From assembly GCA_000469685.2 (NCBI GenBank), contig LS997562.1:18079813-18143812 (forward strand): a DNA stretch of 64,000 nucleotides, given 5' to 3'. The notes under the pieces are model-generated. The model was not told the DNA's origin and did not search any database. It worked only from the letters and a program-made list of their open reading frames with translations. The DNA is from Haemonchus contortus (Eukaryota > Nematoda > Chromadorea > Rhabditida > Trichostrongylidae). Positions 22,264 through 36,621 of the stretch are shown here, piece by piece. Each line of letters starts with the position of its first letter. Positions within the stretch are counted from its first letter, which is position 1. The position numbers and the translations under genes are program-made.

Positions 22264-25200
22264 CTACGTTCTGGTGACCTTAGCGAAATCTGTGATTCCA
22301 AGGTGAATTTTTATATTCATTGCGGCCAGTTCTGCTGTCAAATACCGAAATACACGAGGTACCTGCAATAATCAGTGTCGGACACGCATATGAATCAGAC
22401 TTAGAGCTCACCTGCACAAGGTAGACTTGATCATCTTTTCCACAATTTCTACATATTTGCTTTTCAGTGTAATCATCTGCAGAGGATGTCCCCTGAATAT
22501 TTCAGTTCAAACTCTGAAAAATGCTCGAAAACGACAGTAAAACAGATACACAATGCCAGCAATCCTCATCAGATGAGAAGCGTGCAGCCAGCTCTATTAA
22601 CACGTTGACGACGATGTCGCGCAATGGTGCGCGACAGCCAGTCTGTCTCATGGGACGATGTCGCGCAATGCTGCGCGACGGTGCATTCTTCGATTAAAAA
22701 GTGTGTGCTCACTCCGTTTTTTGTGCAGCTTTTCATTTTAGGCTTATAAGTGTCCAAAGTAGCACCGGCCACCTATTAAATCAATTCCAAGATGAATAGT
22801 ACAAATACAAGACAGGATGAACCGCAGAAGCCATATCGTCGCCATCTAAACCACCTGCAGCATCGTCGTCGCTGTCGAGCAGCCAGCGGTCAAAATTCCG
22901 TTGAGTCTTCCATTTCAATATCCGGGACACTCATGATGGCAGAAATAGTCGGCAGAAATAGGCAGAAGTAAGGATAATAATACTCCCAGAGATCCTATTT
23001 ATATACCCCTAATTCAAATTTATCACCCCCAAATTTGATTACCCCGAGTAGCCGCAAATCTTGGGCAAAATTCGAATACTTCTGGAAGGTTTGCGGATTT
23101 CAAATGTTTTTGAATGTAATCACTCATTTTTTCAAGAAATAACAAACTTCCAAGGAAAAAAAACTGTGTCGTCCCACGGGACAGACACGAAAAAATCGGC
23201 TCGTCGTCAACGTGTTAATAGCTGTTCACGAAACATTCCTTAAAGACGCAGTTCACGATGATTCCCTGTTGTAGGCTCGCAGGGCCTTTCCGCCCTTCGA
23301 TCGATGTCGCGTTCAGACGAGTGTCGAGAAATACAGATTGCAAATTCTCGCACTAGGACCACACGCAATCAGCTGATCGCGTAATAATGAGGCGATGGTA
23401 TCCTACGGTTCATTTGTTCGGTCAGACCCGACCGTAAAGAATCTGACCGTGAAATAACATGCAACAGAAGTAGATTTCTTACACGACTAATTCGTTTTAA
23501 GTCAGCCAGCCGTCCAGCCGGCGGACTATGGAAGCAGCCATTCACGCAGTTTCTTCGCCTTCATCGCACTGTTTCCCATCCTACCTTCCATTCTTCGTCA
23601 TAATCTGGATGACTCAAAATTATCGTAAACTGCGCCCTTAAGTACTCTTTCCTAACTACACCCTGAATTTTATTTTAAACTTCAGTTGCATTTTGCAGAA
23701 AAGGCAAGTGAGAGTTGAACAACTTCTATAGAATGCGAAAAATTTTACTCTGACCTGAATTATAGAATGTGAATGTATCAATAAAGTCTGTTCAATTGAA
23801 AATTTAATGAGATGGGGTTGCAACCCATGAGGTTGATTGTTGTTGATTCAGCTCATGGTTACTTGTTGCAAAACAAATGCAATAGTTCCACGGCGGTTAC
23901 TGTACCTCACTACTGGAAATTCAAATCTTTCCCTTTACAGGGCTGCACGCCGCTCGGGTAGATTTTACCATCCCAAAAGTAGCGCGCGTACACATTCAGG
24001 CATCACCTGGACTTTCGATGGAAGTTGAGAACGGACTGCTCAGAAATGGTGAAGAAATTTTTAGAACAAGAAGCAATAAAAACACAGAACCTGAAACTAT
24101 CTGCAGTTTGAAAGATAAAAGTATAAACACACCTTTCGAGATTTTAAAGCTACAGCTTTAGTTTTAGTATCCATGAGTACTGACAAAATAGAACCACAAC
24201 GACGACATGCATATGCGACGTCGCGATCTGAGCAGTTCAGCAATCGATCCTAAAAATGGTGTAATTTGAAACTTCACATTTTTATGCACTGGTCGTGATA
24301 ACAAGAAAGTAATTATGTAAACCTGCAGAACGAAAGCCGTTCCGTGAGCAATGATAGCATCCCGTTCCATCTCCCCGAATCGAATACCGCCACCTTTTTT
24401 ACGTCCTTTAACAGGTTGGTGAGTGATGGGGTCAATAGGGCCGGTTGACCGCACCTATAAAAGTTTTGTATATGAGAGCTCCCCAAGGATCCAAAGTGTT
24501 ACCAGACTTTGTGTCCGCAAATTTAACGACCGCAGACTGCCAGCAATTTTTTCCCGCCAGGCTTTCGTGGAGGCGATTAATAAATTTTTTTAGAGAAACC
24601 GTTATCTATGAGAGTCCTACGCCTTTTTCGTCTGATTTGTGGACTCATTCATAATCTCTGCCATTTTACGCAGTGTCTGTGCCTTTCAAAAACAAAATGA
24701 GAAGTTTTGCTATGGGAACCAGTGCATATCCCGCTACTCATGAGAGGAGTTCTGTTGAGCTTATAAGTTCCCTGCTGATCTTGCCCTATCCCTAGTCGAT
24801 CTCTTCAGGAATTTACTCAAATTTTCAGGAATTTCTACATGTGTATGTTGTATAGTAAGGGTAGCGACAGTACACACTTCAGCATCCTGCCCCTTGTAGG
24901 TCTTGTCGGGATCGCAGATGGATGATGACATAAGGCATTTACAATAAGAGATTTTAGAAGGCAGGACATTACGTCCGTCACCCTTGCGTCCTTTTAGATT
25001 TAACACTCTAGCTTTAGAGCACAGGAGATTATGAACTGTCGACCACACATTTGAATGAGACATTGTCTGCACAGCACATATACCGCGTACTTACACACAT
25101 ACACGCATGCATACTTACACTAGGGGAAGTTTTGTTCTCTTTCCTATTCCTTACCAACAAATAGAGTTTCTCAATCCGAATTTCCGTTCGTACTCACTCT

Positions 25201-28200
25201 TTATCGCGACACATCACAGAAGGTATGGTTTTTACGAAATGAAAAGTGTAGAAAGGGCAACAGATGGGTCTTGCGGAAGCGATTTCAAAGGACTAGGGCA
25301 CGAAAACTCTCGCATAAGATATTTTTGAGTGACGTAATTTACAGGTATGAACGAGCCTGATTGTGGCATTCTAGCGAAAAAGATAAAAAGGGAGAAGACG
25401 TTAATCAAAATCTTCAAACCTGGAATTTATCAGCGATCATATGCCGAAGTCGTTGATAGTAAACGATACCAAAAAATATTTGTACCTAAAAAGCCAAATA
25501 CATTTAAAAAAGACCTGAGAACAAAGAGAAACCGTACTTCAAGCTGCCTTCCATCTACTCCAGAATAGAATGTTTCATTTCCGTGATAGTTGAAGCCAGC
25601 TTTAGCCAACAGTTCTCCAAAGTGATCAATTGCGGTTCGTTTTTCACTGAAATGTAAAAGAGCATCGTGCCTTTCTTTGAACCAGACTAGTAACTTACTT
25701 GAAAACAAATGGAGATGCGTCATAAACTTCGCCATGCATTGCCGCAGCTTTTCCTGCCATGCTTTCAATCATCATACCTGTAATGGAAAAAAGCTCTTTT
25801 TTGGTTGAGAGTGAAAGGATGAAAGCAAGAAAGAACAAGCCAGGGAAAAGGTTGCTTGTGAAAGTGCTCTTGAGCGTCAACGCCTCACCTATAGTCATAC
25901 GACTGGGAAAACCGTGGGGATTGAATATGATATCTGGAACCATTCCACTTTCACTGAACGGCAGATTCTCCACAGGCCACAGAAATGAATTAATTCCTTT
26001 TTGACCATGTCTGGAAGCGAACTTGTCGCCAATAATTGGATTCCTTTCTATGCGCCATTGAATTAAGGCATGCTACAACATGATCAATTCTTGATACTTT
26101 GATGGTTAACAAGAAAATAGAGTTCTATGAATTTAATTCAGCTATTACCCTTGCGCCTTCCTCGGCACCGTCCTGGTGGACAAGGCGTACAATGCCACAA
26201 TAAGCGGGTTCAGCATAATGAAATTTGTGCGACTGATGTAATCCTGTATCTTGATTGTAGGTAACGTAGTATACATCGCCTGGAAAGTCAACAAATTTAC
26301 CCAAAAGGCGGTGTGAATAAATAATTGAGAATCAAGTTGACCTTCGAAATAGCGTCGTCCTGGAATTGGCAGACCGTCACAACCAACTGTATCATAAGGA
26401 TTTTTGGGATCCATACGAAACAAAGTTTTCTTTTCGGTAGTCGTAACCAAGTTAATCCTAAAACTTTGTTTTTACACGACCTCCTTGAAATACTTCTGAA
26501 GATTACAAAGTTTTTTCTCAGTGCAAGCTCATGTTTCATTGGAACTATGCTTTTTCAGTCATCAAAAAACGTGGATACGATAAGCAGGGTTTGTGAATAA
26601 GGATGTTATACAAAAAATCGTGGTAAAGTGGAGGAAAAATCGGAGGAGAGATACGATTTTCCTGCAGCTAGAGACTCATTAGCAGCAGCGTAGTTAGACA
26701 ACAAGAAAAGCACATACAATTTGTCGCGTTATTTCGCACAGCCTCTTGCAATGCATGGGTTGAGCAACGATGGGAAGCCGTGAGTAACTACGAAATGGTG
26801 ACATAGGAGAGTTAAGATAGTGAGAAAGCAGGAGCTGCAGTATTGCGCTCATGTAATAAAATCAAATCAAATCAAACTTAATGTCAAAAAGAGAGCTCAT
26901 TAACATCATCCGGTTGTTCTTTTGTTCTTGAATGATCTGCAGAGTCTGCCCCATTTCACAGGTTTCCAAGGGTTCACTTGATTTCCCCTCCATTTTTGAG
27001 TCCCTTTCAGTCCCACTCACTTCTACCAATATCCAAGTGATTGTATATGCTGCCCTTGAAAAAAAGCTGCGAACCATCCGTTGAAAAGAGGCAGTCTTCC
27101 ACAGCATTAAGCAGTAAAAGCTCGTAAAAATGTGGCGCATATGAAATAAGAATCCGCTGGTAGACAGTGCGACCTGCGTGCGCCATAAATGGAAAGGAGT
27201 GCGACTTCACTTTTTTGAAGTCGAAACGCTGGCAATAAGATGGGCCAGCGGATGTATGCAACTGATCCGGGTTAGATACGGTATGCCTAGACGGTCACAT
27301 TCGCAGTTTCCAACCAAGGGAATATGAAGAGCAGTGCCTGCGATGCTGTGGATACGCGCTTGCACACAGGACCACCCGACAAGAAAAGCTGCTTGAGAGC
27401 TTAAGTCACGCGACTGCAAGTAGCCACAAAGAAAAGGTTGAGGGACGTGATTAAGTAGGGCTGAGCTCACTTTTAATCATCACAACTTACAAAAGAGAGG
27501 ACTCGGGAAGAAATTAGCTATAGGGAGGAATAGACTACGACTCCTCTCTTTCTGATATAATATTACTGAAAGTCCGCTCTCTATATTGGTATTTTTAAGC
27601 TTCAGAAAACTATATGCAATCTCCACAAGAAAGAAGCAATCACGAGATAGCATCTGGCACCTTTCCAACAGCGTCTTGATGTTACCTTTCAACTTTGATG
27701 ACTGTCCCGTGAGCAAAACCGCGTTGAAAAGATGATTTGTTAATTACCATAGCGTCTTCCATATCGTACCCTTAAAATGTTCATTTCTTCTCATTTTCTA
27801 CCAAAGAGCTGAAGACTACCATACCGGTGTAAGAAATAACAGCGACACATGCGTTAGTTCCCGACGGATATTCATCCATTTCATATCGTTCGTACGCTTC
27901 CAATTTGAGCAGAGGGTTCTGAGGGAACTAAACACAAAAGTGTGCTTTGGTTGGACCTTTAACGATAGAATAAAATTTACCTGTAGTCGATACATTTTGT
28001 TGTCTGCTCTCGTATGCCAAGCGTGTACTGCGGTCCCCATAGTTTGCTTTCCCATTTGACATTGATAGACGTTTCTGAGTAATAAATTGTTTCAAACAGG
28101 CAAAGGAGCAGCATATCATTTTGTTGGAAGTTTGTTTCTACAACAGCCCAATTGTTAATCATTAACGAACTATTCATACACAAAATACTTTTCAACAACG

Positions 28201-31200
28201 TGAAACCATTGAGTTAAATATCAGAAGATATTTAGAGGTGCCCGACAAAAAATTCATATGGGTTGAAATTAGATTAACATAGCTTAAAAATTTGAGCATG
28301 AGGGCAGCGTACTAGACAGGACGACCAAGCTAGTTGGGCCTGAAAGACAACTTCTCGGACTGTCCAAAGAGACAAAAGCTTCGCTTCTGTTGGCAGGGAC
28401 AAGAGCTGAAAGTAAACTACGCTCATTTTAGAATCGCGGATTTATCTGGCAGAGATTCATCATGCTGAGTGATATCAAGGAGCAGCTGCGATCGCCAAAA
28501 ATCCAAAAGTTTCAGTTTTTAGATCGTTTCTGGTATGTTAATTTACGCCCAACTGCGTGTATTCTGACACTTTCACGCAGTATTTTTCCATAATGATATG
28601 TAACAAGGAAAAGAAACTATAACAACAGAGGTCTGGCTTTCGTAGCCTCCTTTCCATGTATATCCAAAAAGCAAGAAAAACATCAAAAGCGAGCAAGATT
28701 AGGCTGCAAGAAGAAGCGAGGAAGAAAAAGCTAAAGGCCAAGCGTAATAGTCGCCGACAGGCGACGGTTCCCAGATGGTCTTGCCTTTCCCAATTTCATG
28801 AGGTGAGAAATGAGCGCGACAGTTGCCTTGCAAAAGTTCGTGTGCCGGTTTCACATTTCAGCCCACGCTTTACCCGAAAGCACGAGGGCAACTATGTAAT
28901 AAAATGAAATTAGAAATCTTCAAAAATAAGTCATTATCCCAATGTGATGTACACCATTGAATTTCAAAGATGAAAGGCACAAGTGAACATTGACATGAAA
29001 ATAATTCTTCCAAAAAAAAGTCGTAAGAACATACCGAGGAGATTGATTATGATCAGGAAAAGGGATGAGGTTCCCAGCGAACGAAAACAAACAACTCGGA
29101 TGAAGTTCTTGATGGATGGTAACGCCAGGCTCTGCTTCCGAGGGATCAATGACTATAGATAAATAGACCTGTTCGAATGTTCCTGTAATAATTCGATGGA
29201 GCAAATTTTACAGCAAAGTAAGTAGGCTCTAGCAACTAACTGCGGCAGCAAAATATCGCACGAATTTTGAACAACTCACCAATAAACTCTGTTGAATTGG
29301 TCATGAGATTTCGCACAGGACGAATCAAACGAGCGGGATCGGAAAGTATGTACAAACCGGGATATTGCGTCTGTATGTTCTTCATGTCTATCGACTGATG
29401 AACTAAGGCTATCTGAAGGTACCAGGTCATCGTAGTATTAATAGAAAAGTTAGGAGGCCCGCTCTCTGTTGACAGGGCATAATTGTAACTTACTGGAACA
29501 GGATGAAAAAAAATCGAGAAAACATCACCTCAGCCACACATGGTACCCTGCTATCGTTGAGGTCTGTCTTGACGCAGCGCAGTTGCCGTTCTATGTATGC
29601 GGCTTTCTTCACAGGAATGTAGCCAATAAAACGGCCATCGAGCAGGACAGGATAGTACTGATATAACGAAGAGTTTTTCTCGAAGTAGGATTCACTTGAA
29701 ATCATGAAAGCATGCCAAAGCTTTGGCTACTTTTCAACAAAAATTAGTCGTGAATACTCTCGAAGGACATGTTCCGAAGATAACAGTGAAGGGAATCCTT
29801 ACAGATTTCTGAAGAAGATGCGGAGTCGCGGTTGCAATGTAGATTTTTTGAGTTCTGTCTCTTATTTAATTACAAATCAAAACTACGTAGACATGAGAAA
29901 TATTTCAACCCACATGGAAACCATAATGCTACTGCACCATGGCACAAAGCAATCACAACCCAATTTCAAGCTCTAGGTTAATCGTATTAATAAAAAAGTT
30001 CACACTTCCTTAGGAATTTATGAAAGCCTAATTTTGCAGTCAGTCACTGTCTCAAAACAACCTTACCTTTTCAGTGGAAGATGCAATCGCAATCGATTTG
30101 AATGAGATCATTCCCATATCTGCCAAGAAGGCTGGCAGTTCCCTTAAGTCAGAGTAGTGAGTAACGATCCGGCAGGAAGCAGTTACGTGATTCAAAAGAC
30201 CACAAGGAGCACCTGGAAGTTCAGAATATAAGAAGCAGCAACTGATTCAAAAAAGGTGTATCTTCATTATTTGCAGCTATAGTTTAGTACTGTGATAATC
30301 ACAAATACCGGTCCTTCTTTTCATGAGAAAGACTACCAACCCTTGTTGTGGAAAACGGGCAAAGTGAATCACCAATACTCCTGTTTCTACCGTATTCATT
30401 ACATGTACTACAGAGTCTGAAATAACAGTGATGTAAAAATTCCCTGCCGACTCCTTCTCCAACCGATAGGTAAAACGTATTTTGGCAGCTCTAGCTTTTA
30501 CCGAGGAAGAAATATAACAACAGGAGCCTTCACAGCGTTGAATTTCACGTTTGCCAACTTGGACGAAAATAGCCAAACCGGCAACTCCATAGCAAGAAAT
30601 CAGCCAGTAATGTCCCGCTAACTTAGCCACGATCTTTTCTACTTATATCACCATCGGGCTCTCCAACCACCTTATCACCTAGGTCTATAATTCAACCTCT
30701 ATATTTTAAATTAATTGAGCTTTTCTCTCTCATGTCCTAGAGTAGTACCTGTTCAAAACGGTTGTAGAAGCCAAGTAGCACACTCACCATCAGGAGTATG
30801 AACAGGGCAGATGAAACCCCATGCTTCCGGCCGTAGTTTACGTACTTCGGTAGTTCGCATTTCAGTGAAAAACGCTCCTCTAGAAAATGTGCCAATATTT
30901 CATTTCACTGAAGGCTTGTGGAACTTCCTTACCTGTGGATAGCTCTGAAATGTGATACAAAGCGAAGTTGATTTATCCTTTCAGCTATTACAGAGAATCC
31001 CGTTTCCTGACACATTATTAAGCTGGTAACTTATTAAAGGCCATGTGATAAGGTTAAAGAAATTTTTGAAGAAAAAGAAAAACTGTAAACTATCCCACCT
31101 GCTGCAGAGATAACCCTATTTTAGTTATGAGGTTGCCAGTTGCGAGGAAATACTCGAGACCTCTCGTTATTTCCGCATTACTCGTGCTGAGAGCTCGTAA

Positions 31201-34200
31201 AACTTCATTCCTGAATATAAACATTAGTTGAAAAGCAGCCACATTCGAATATGAATTCAAAACTCACGAAGTCAAAACAAAACTGTCTTTCTTACGCTTT
31301 GCCGTATATTCCAATTTTCGGCGGGCTATACCAAGAATGTTTTCCATTCGTTCTCGAATAATCAACAGAATTATGTGGCCGGAAACGGCTGCTTCCTAAA
31401 CATGTTGAAAATTACAATAAGCTTTCTTCAGTTCAGGTGCACATTAGGATGTTTTAAATTTTTGGAGGTTCCCAGTTATGGAGAGCCTCTGAAAAGAGTT
31501 GCATAATGAGCCTTAGGCTGCAGCTTATTGACCTCACAGCAGATTTTAGCTCACTAAGGAATGGTCTTGAGTTGAAATTAACCAAATGGCCATTCAAACC
31601 CTCAAATCTTGACAACACTCAATTCCTCTCGAGCTGGAATGAATGTTTCAATTCGTGCAACATTCGTAGCTGTGGGCATCGTCCCCACACTATATGGGTA
31701 ATGGGGCTCACAATGAGATGACAAATGTTGTCTTCCTGCCGCGTTGAGACCTATCAATCTTCGTTCATTCCCTTTATCTGATGCCAGCTCGAAAATGATG
31801 GAGTTCTCTGCTAGTACGCTCGATATTGTCTTACTGGTACCTCAGATCTGCCGAACTCCCACTTGAACGAGAACAACCACAGAATCAATCTGGGTGTTCC
31901 AAATCTTCATTTCTACATTGTGCAAATCTATTTAAAATCGCAGTTACGCTACATACTTAGCCTATTTGATGACTTGCAGGCACTCGATATGCAAAACAGG
32001 GTACCCACGCCTTGGCAGGCCTTGAACCAATCGAATCTCATAAGAAGATGAGAAAAAATGGAAAGCTTGGTTGCCCTGGACTACTGTAGAATTCGGTTTT
32101 CAAGACCTTTACGTGATATCCACGCTACCCACATACGAAACATCCGTTTCAAGTAGTGGTCATTGTACAACCAAATTCCAAACCAACACGCTCAACGCTA
32201 TAATTGAGCGCGGATTCGTACAAGATCTTTTTTCCAGGTTCCCCGGGAACCAAGAAGCAACAAGCAAAATGCTTGGGGCTAGTAAAAGCTGATTGTCAGA
32301 TGAGAACTAAGGTCAATCAAATCGAATCGTGGGAACAGTAGCCACCACTATTAGAAAATGGAAAAATAGAAAGTGTCACAATAGCAGAGGAAAGATAGAA
32401 TCAAGAAAAAGAGCTATGCTGATCATGAAGAGGAGTGTGCGATCCTATCGCCAAGATATTGAGGTCCGGCCCCAAAACGCGGCCCACAATATATCTTGAG
32501 GCAAGGTTGGAGCCAAATTCCACTCTCCATCACAGGTATGTATGCATTGAAAAATAAAGAGGAATTCAAAAAAAAACTGAAATCATGAAAAAGAAGCATG
32601 TCTGCAGAACAGCTCTGCATAGGAACTGAAGAATTGGAAGAAAAAATGTAAGGTTCAAGACGAAAAATGAAGTCTTCTTCTGGCGTCTAACAGCGGTCAT
32701 GTCGTTGCATGCCCACGACAAAGGTATACATCCCAATCGTCATGGGCCGCGAGGATGGCATGACCCCGCTATCTTGGCGGTAGAAAAGCGAACGCCCGAT
32801 CAGGGAAGCTAACAAGCCGGAGCACAAATGGACGCATGGTTAACGATCAGGTGTGAAGATAAAAGTTACAATTAATGTTGGAGATATCAATGTTGTCTCA
32901 CCTGGAATTGTGGATTATCCGGCGTTTCTGGGGCGCACTCTCCCTAAAATGCATAACTGCACTTGCTGCACTTCGTGATAATGAAATGAATTTTATGCAG
33001 ATTAGTTTTCATTAAAATTATAACTGTACCTTGATAAGGGCGAAGAGTTTCTGAGCCATGTAGACAAGCAGGTAAAATTTCTCTTCCCAGTCATCTAGAT
33101 GCACCGCTACACATGAATCAATAATAAAGCGGCCTGTTACCTAAATAAATGTACTTTTTTGTTAGTGCTAGCCCCTCTTTACACAAAAGGACTGAATTCT
33201 CTACCAGATTTCATCCATATCGATTTATGCGTACGTACTTTTCAAAATCAATTCGGCATTACGCCATATTCTCATAAATTGTGACCCATAAACAACACTA
33301 CACATGAACCGGCGATGTACCGGTGCAACCAGTCGATCGGAATGGACCAAGGTTGCCGATTTTTTTCGCGTAAAAGAGATCCTGATACAGCGATGGAATG
33401 ACATCATCATCAGATAAGTAAAAAATGGAACAGCAGATCATGGTAAAACCGCCCCATCTTCACATGCATTAATGCGATTCCTTTTCATTTTTTTTTTTGT
33501 CAATCAGCCACTCATATCAACTTACAATAATCCTGTACTTAAATGAGCATATTTCGTGTCCACAAAAAAAGTGCAGTCGAAGCATCGGCATGGTTGTTCG
33601 TGAAATGTAATTTCATGACGCAATTATGCGAGCAGCTTTTAGTATGAAACTGACAACACTTAAGATCTCAAAATGCGAGGTAGAGAATGGTCAAGCTGTT
33701 AGCCGCTGTAGCTTCATGGAACAATTCATATAAATACATCACCAACTCGAATTCGTCTAGGAATGCCCACTTAAGAGAGCTCGCTATTCTCTAGCATACC
33801 CTATAGAATTCTTTGAAAAAACAAGCCATTGTTATTAATGTTAGAATTCATTCTGCACAAGAGGCTGCACTGGAACATTTTCAAGTCGATTCGAACAATT
33901 GCGAAAACATTGAAATTCAGGGAAGGAAAACCCATACCATATTTGTGCCTCAACACTGACGAAACCATTTCTTACCTCGCTATCCTCCCATGGAGCAATG
34001 CGATCGGCAACTGCGACTCTGAAGCGTGCTCCGATTGCTCGCAAGGCATCCTCACGATTCATGACACCCTCATTTTGACACTGTGAAAGCATATTCATCA
34101 TACAAGATGAGAAAAATGCATCCTCACTTCGTCCTCTTAATGTAAAATTTCAAAACAAACATCAACAAAAACATTCGAATACAATTAGAAAAAATACCGT

Positions 34201-36621
34201 TTCAATTCAGCAGTTATCAAAGCATCATTCTTGTCAACCAAGGCTTTCAAAATGTACATGAACGGCAAATAGAATATCTCTCGACGATACTAAACGCAGA
34301 CAATACATGACAGAGCATTTCAATGAAAAGATCGAGTACAATTAAATAATCTTTACCCACTTGCAATGCAACTTGTATAGTTCCAGATTCAAGGTAATGG
34401 ATGGTCATCATCACAGCAGTGTGATTATCTTTTACACATCGCATCATCACGCCGTATTCAGTGAACAAAAGTCCCTGTAAAGAGTTTGGAAAATATCGTA
34501 AAATATTTGTTCAGTAGGCGAAATAGCTGTCATCTCGTTCCGTATAAATTGTTTGCTTGGCTTGCAAAGGGAACTCATCAATGCATAAAGCGAGTGATTA
34601 TGGCCCCATCTTTTGAGTGAAAAGACAAACTGTATTCACCTTTAGCAGGGGTGATTGAGAGACGTGCTTTGAGTTCAACACAGCACTTTAGGCACCAGAC
34701 TTCGAAAATTAAATTACAGATAGAGTTAAACTGAAACCTCTGCATTGAGTGCTTTCATGAAAAGTTGAAGCGATCGTTTTGAAAACATCATGTTAATACA
34801 GAAACTATAACCAAAGTCCATGCAAGCCAGAAAACGATTAGAAGCCCGGCAACGGGTATTTAATGGGTAACGTAAGCGCTTGCCTTCTTCAAAAATACAT
34901 TTACATGATCTCCGTGTGATACACAACTTGAAATTTAAGAAAAAATGAAAAGAAGAAGACATGGAGTAAGCCCTCACCTTCTCACGAAATGACTTCCTAC
35001 ATAGCGCAATGGGAAAGTTCCGTCGATTCGCGATTAGTAAACGTATCACCTGTAGGCATTATTCCAAAACAGCACATATTATACCGAGTACGAATACGAA
35101 ATATTAGAAACACACACCTTTTCGCTCCCTTTACAAATAAAGTATCCGCCTTTTTCCGTTGCTTCTTCGCCGGCCTTCAATAGCTCTTTCCTATTCATTT
35201 TGCTCAGGTGACATACTGTTGATCTGAGCATTACGGGTACTCTCCCAATCACCGTTTCCAGTACGTCAATCCTTTGTCCATTGACTTTTATCTAAAAAAA
35301 AACAACTTCAAAAATATCATCAATTCTCTTTGATTTCTTCTACGGAGCAATCGAGATGTGCATGCTTCATATAGCAGCGAAACTGAAATGGTGAACGTTG
35401 GCGAACATTACTTATGCATTGTCTGTTCTCCTTCTTTTACTCAGACTTTTCGTGAAGACCATTGGTCGTCATATCGTTCGTTTGACACCCCGAGGTACCC
35501 AGTCAACAACTACATTATTTCAACAACTGTAACAAAAGTGTATCAATTGCCCGGGTCCTGATCCATCTTTCTTCATTGTATCAAGTGAAACTACACTGTC
35601 GACGTATTCAGGTGTACCCTATGTCAATTGCTTCCTGCTCAGCTCTAAATGCACTTTTCCTGTACCTTTACTGGGGAAGAGGATGAAATAATCGGAGATT
35701 TTATGTGCGTTGAGCACAAAAGGAGCACAAAGTACAAACCCGCTTCCATGAAACTGTCTTCGTTAGGTTTTCGCAGACAACCTTTTCGAAGTCCCTGAAT
35801 AACACAGATAGCAACCTATTTACTTGCTCGATAGTGTGTGATATTGGCACGAGGGAGAGTGATGAAAATGCCCGCCAGGAACCTTCACTTCCATTTCTTT
35901 CCAGTAGCACACGAGGATTAGAGATCCTTTTTAAGACTAATGGGCGAAACACGGCCGATCAACAGCCCAAGAATCTAATTAGGTTGACGAAAAAGTAAAT
36001 GCACATCTTTGAGTATAATACATTCAACCTTCCCTTTCAAGGAGAAACTCATTCGTTAAAATACTGACTATAAAATAGTCAGGTATCTAGTGCGCAATAA
36101 AAACACCTTTGAAAACAGATAGTTGCTTCTAAGGTGAATATTTGAAGAGCTTAGAAAAATATGTAGTCACTTTTGTGCCCAACAGTTGTGCATGAAAAGC
36201 TACTCACTTCCAATCCAACTCGTAAATTTCCAGCATAGGTAAGGCCTCTTTGGCGGCACTCTGAAGGGAGTATCCGGAGTTGATCAATGGCAGCATAATT
36301 CGATTTCTGAAACGATTCAACATAAGTTTAGATGAATTTTACGTCATAGTACTTTCTTTCAGAGCTCGACAGCTTTTCGTTTTGGGAAGGACAGCACTTG
36401 AGGAGGCTCAGATTAAAAACAGAAGGTGCTGCCTTCTTCAAACCTACTTCCGATTCCATGGTGGGCATAGCCAGCGATGCTCCAGTAAACCTCAGCTCTA
36501 TCGCCTCTCCGGAAGGAAGACGAAACTTCTCCGTAGGAACTGATAGTGCAGCAAGATGAACACCTTCCTCAGCAAGGTAATTGAACGAGTCCACATGATA
36601 AGAGGCTATATCACAATCCAT
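22264..36621 (-). CDS. rpoa-2: RNA polymerase I second-largest subunit (RPA2/POLR1B)
   Basis: Catalytic-core subunit of nucleolar Pol I, which makes rRNA. Thirty exons keep phase and total 1152 codons plus stop; human POLR1B is about 1135. Exon ends: 36621-36448, 36306-36208, 35291-35118, 35049-34978, 34474-34361, 34289-34198, 34135-33976, 33140-33030, 32943-32902, 31395-31268, 31210-31099, 31006-30933, 30879-30788, 30212-30067, 29720-29529, 29412-29280, 29182-29035, 28074-27981, 27927-27825, 27770-27686, 26457-26342, 26279-26149, 26072-25889, 25777-25699, 25646-25538, 25485-25420, 24454-24323, 24249-24133, 22492-22412, 22362-22264. Family blocks: [24 protein letters not shown]-like, [47 protein letters not shown], and the C-terminal zinc site CRRCG...CRNCG. 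Pol I rather than Pol II or III is chosen from overall fit. The start at 36621 is uncertain: it lies just inside an acceptor-like TTCAG, and about 35 N-terminal residues expected from human are absent, so an upstream exon may exist. Confidence 0.95.
22601..23214. mobile_element. MITE, TTAA family B, in Pol I gene intron
   Basis: Perfect 14-base inverted termini CACGTTGACGACGA / TCGTCGTCAACGTG are flanked by TTAA at 22597-22600 and 23215-23218. The element is 614 bases, non-coding, and lies in the intron between exons 24133-24249 and 22412-22492. Two identical CpG-rich hairpins follow the left terminus: GTCGCGCA/TGCGCGAC at 22616-22635 and 22660-22679. The TTAA duplication suggests mobilisation by a piggyBac-like transposase. 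Confidence 0.9.
23244..23637. mobile_element. MITE, TTAA family A, short copy
   Basis: Termini AGACGCAGTTCACGATG and, reversed, GGGCGCAGTTTACGATA are flanked by intact TTAA at 23240-23243 and 23638-23641. At 394 bases it looks internally deleted relative to the copies at 16.2 and 61.7 kb. It lies in the same Pol I gene intron as the family B copy, only 30 bases away. Confidence 0.9.

Noticed and set aside
23000..23220. Candidate CRISPR-like or palindromic array near 22.6-23.2 kb
   Set aside because: The repeats are explained by the inverted termini and subterminal hairpins of a TTAA MITE in a eukaryotic intron.
32690..32760. Possible short repeat shared with 60900-60960 (GTCCACGACGAAGG-like)
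   Set aside because: Similarity is limited to about 40 bases and is too weak to define a family by eye.
33829..34086. Plus-strand ORF over Pol I gene exon
   Set aside because: Shadow of the real minus-strand exon 33976-34135.
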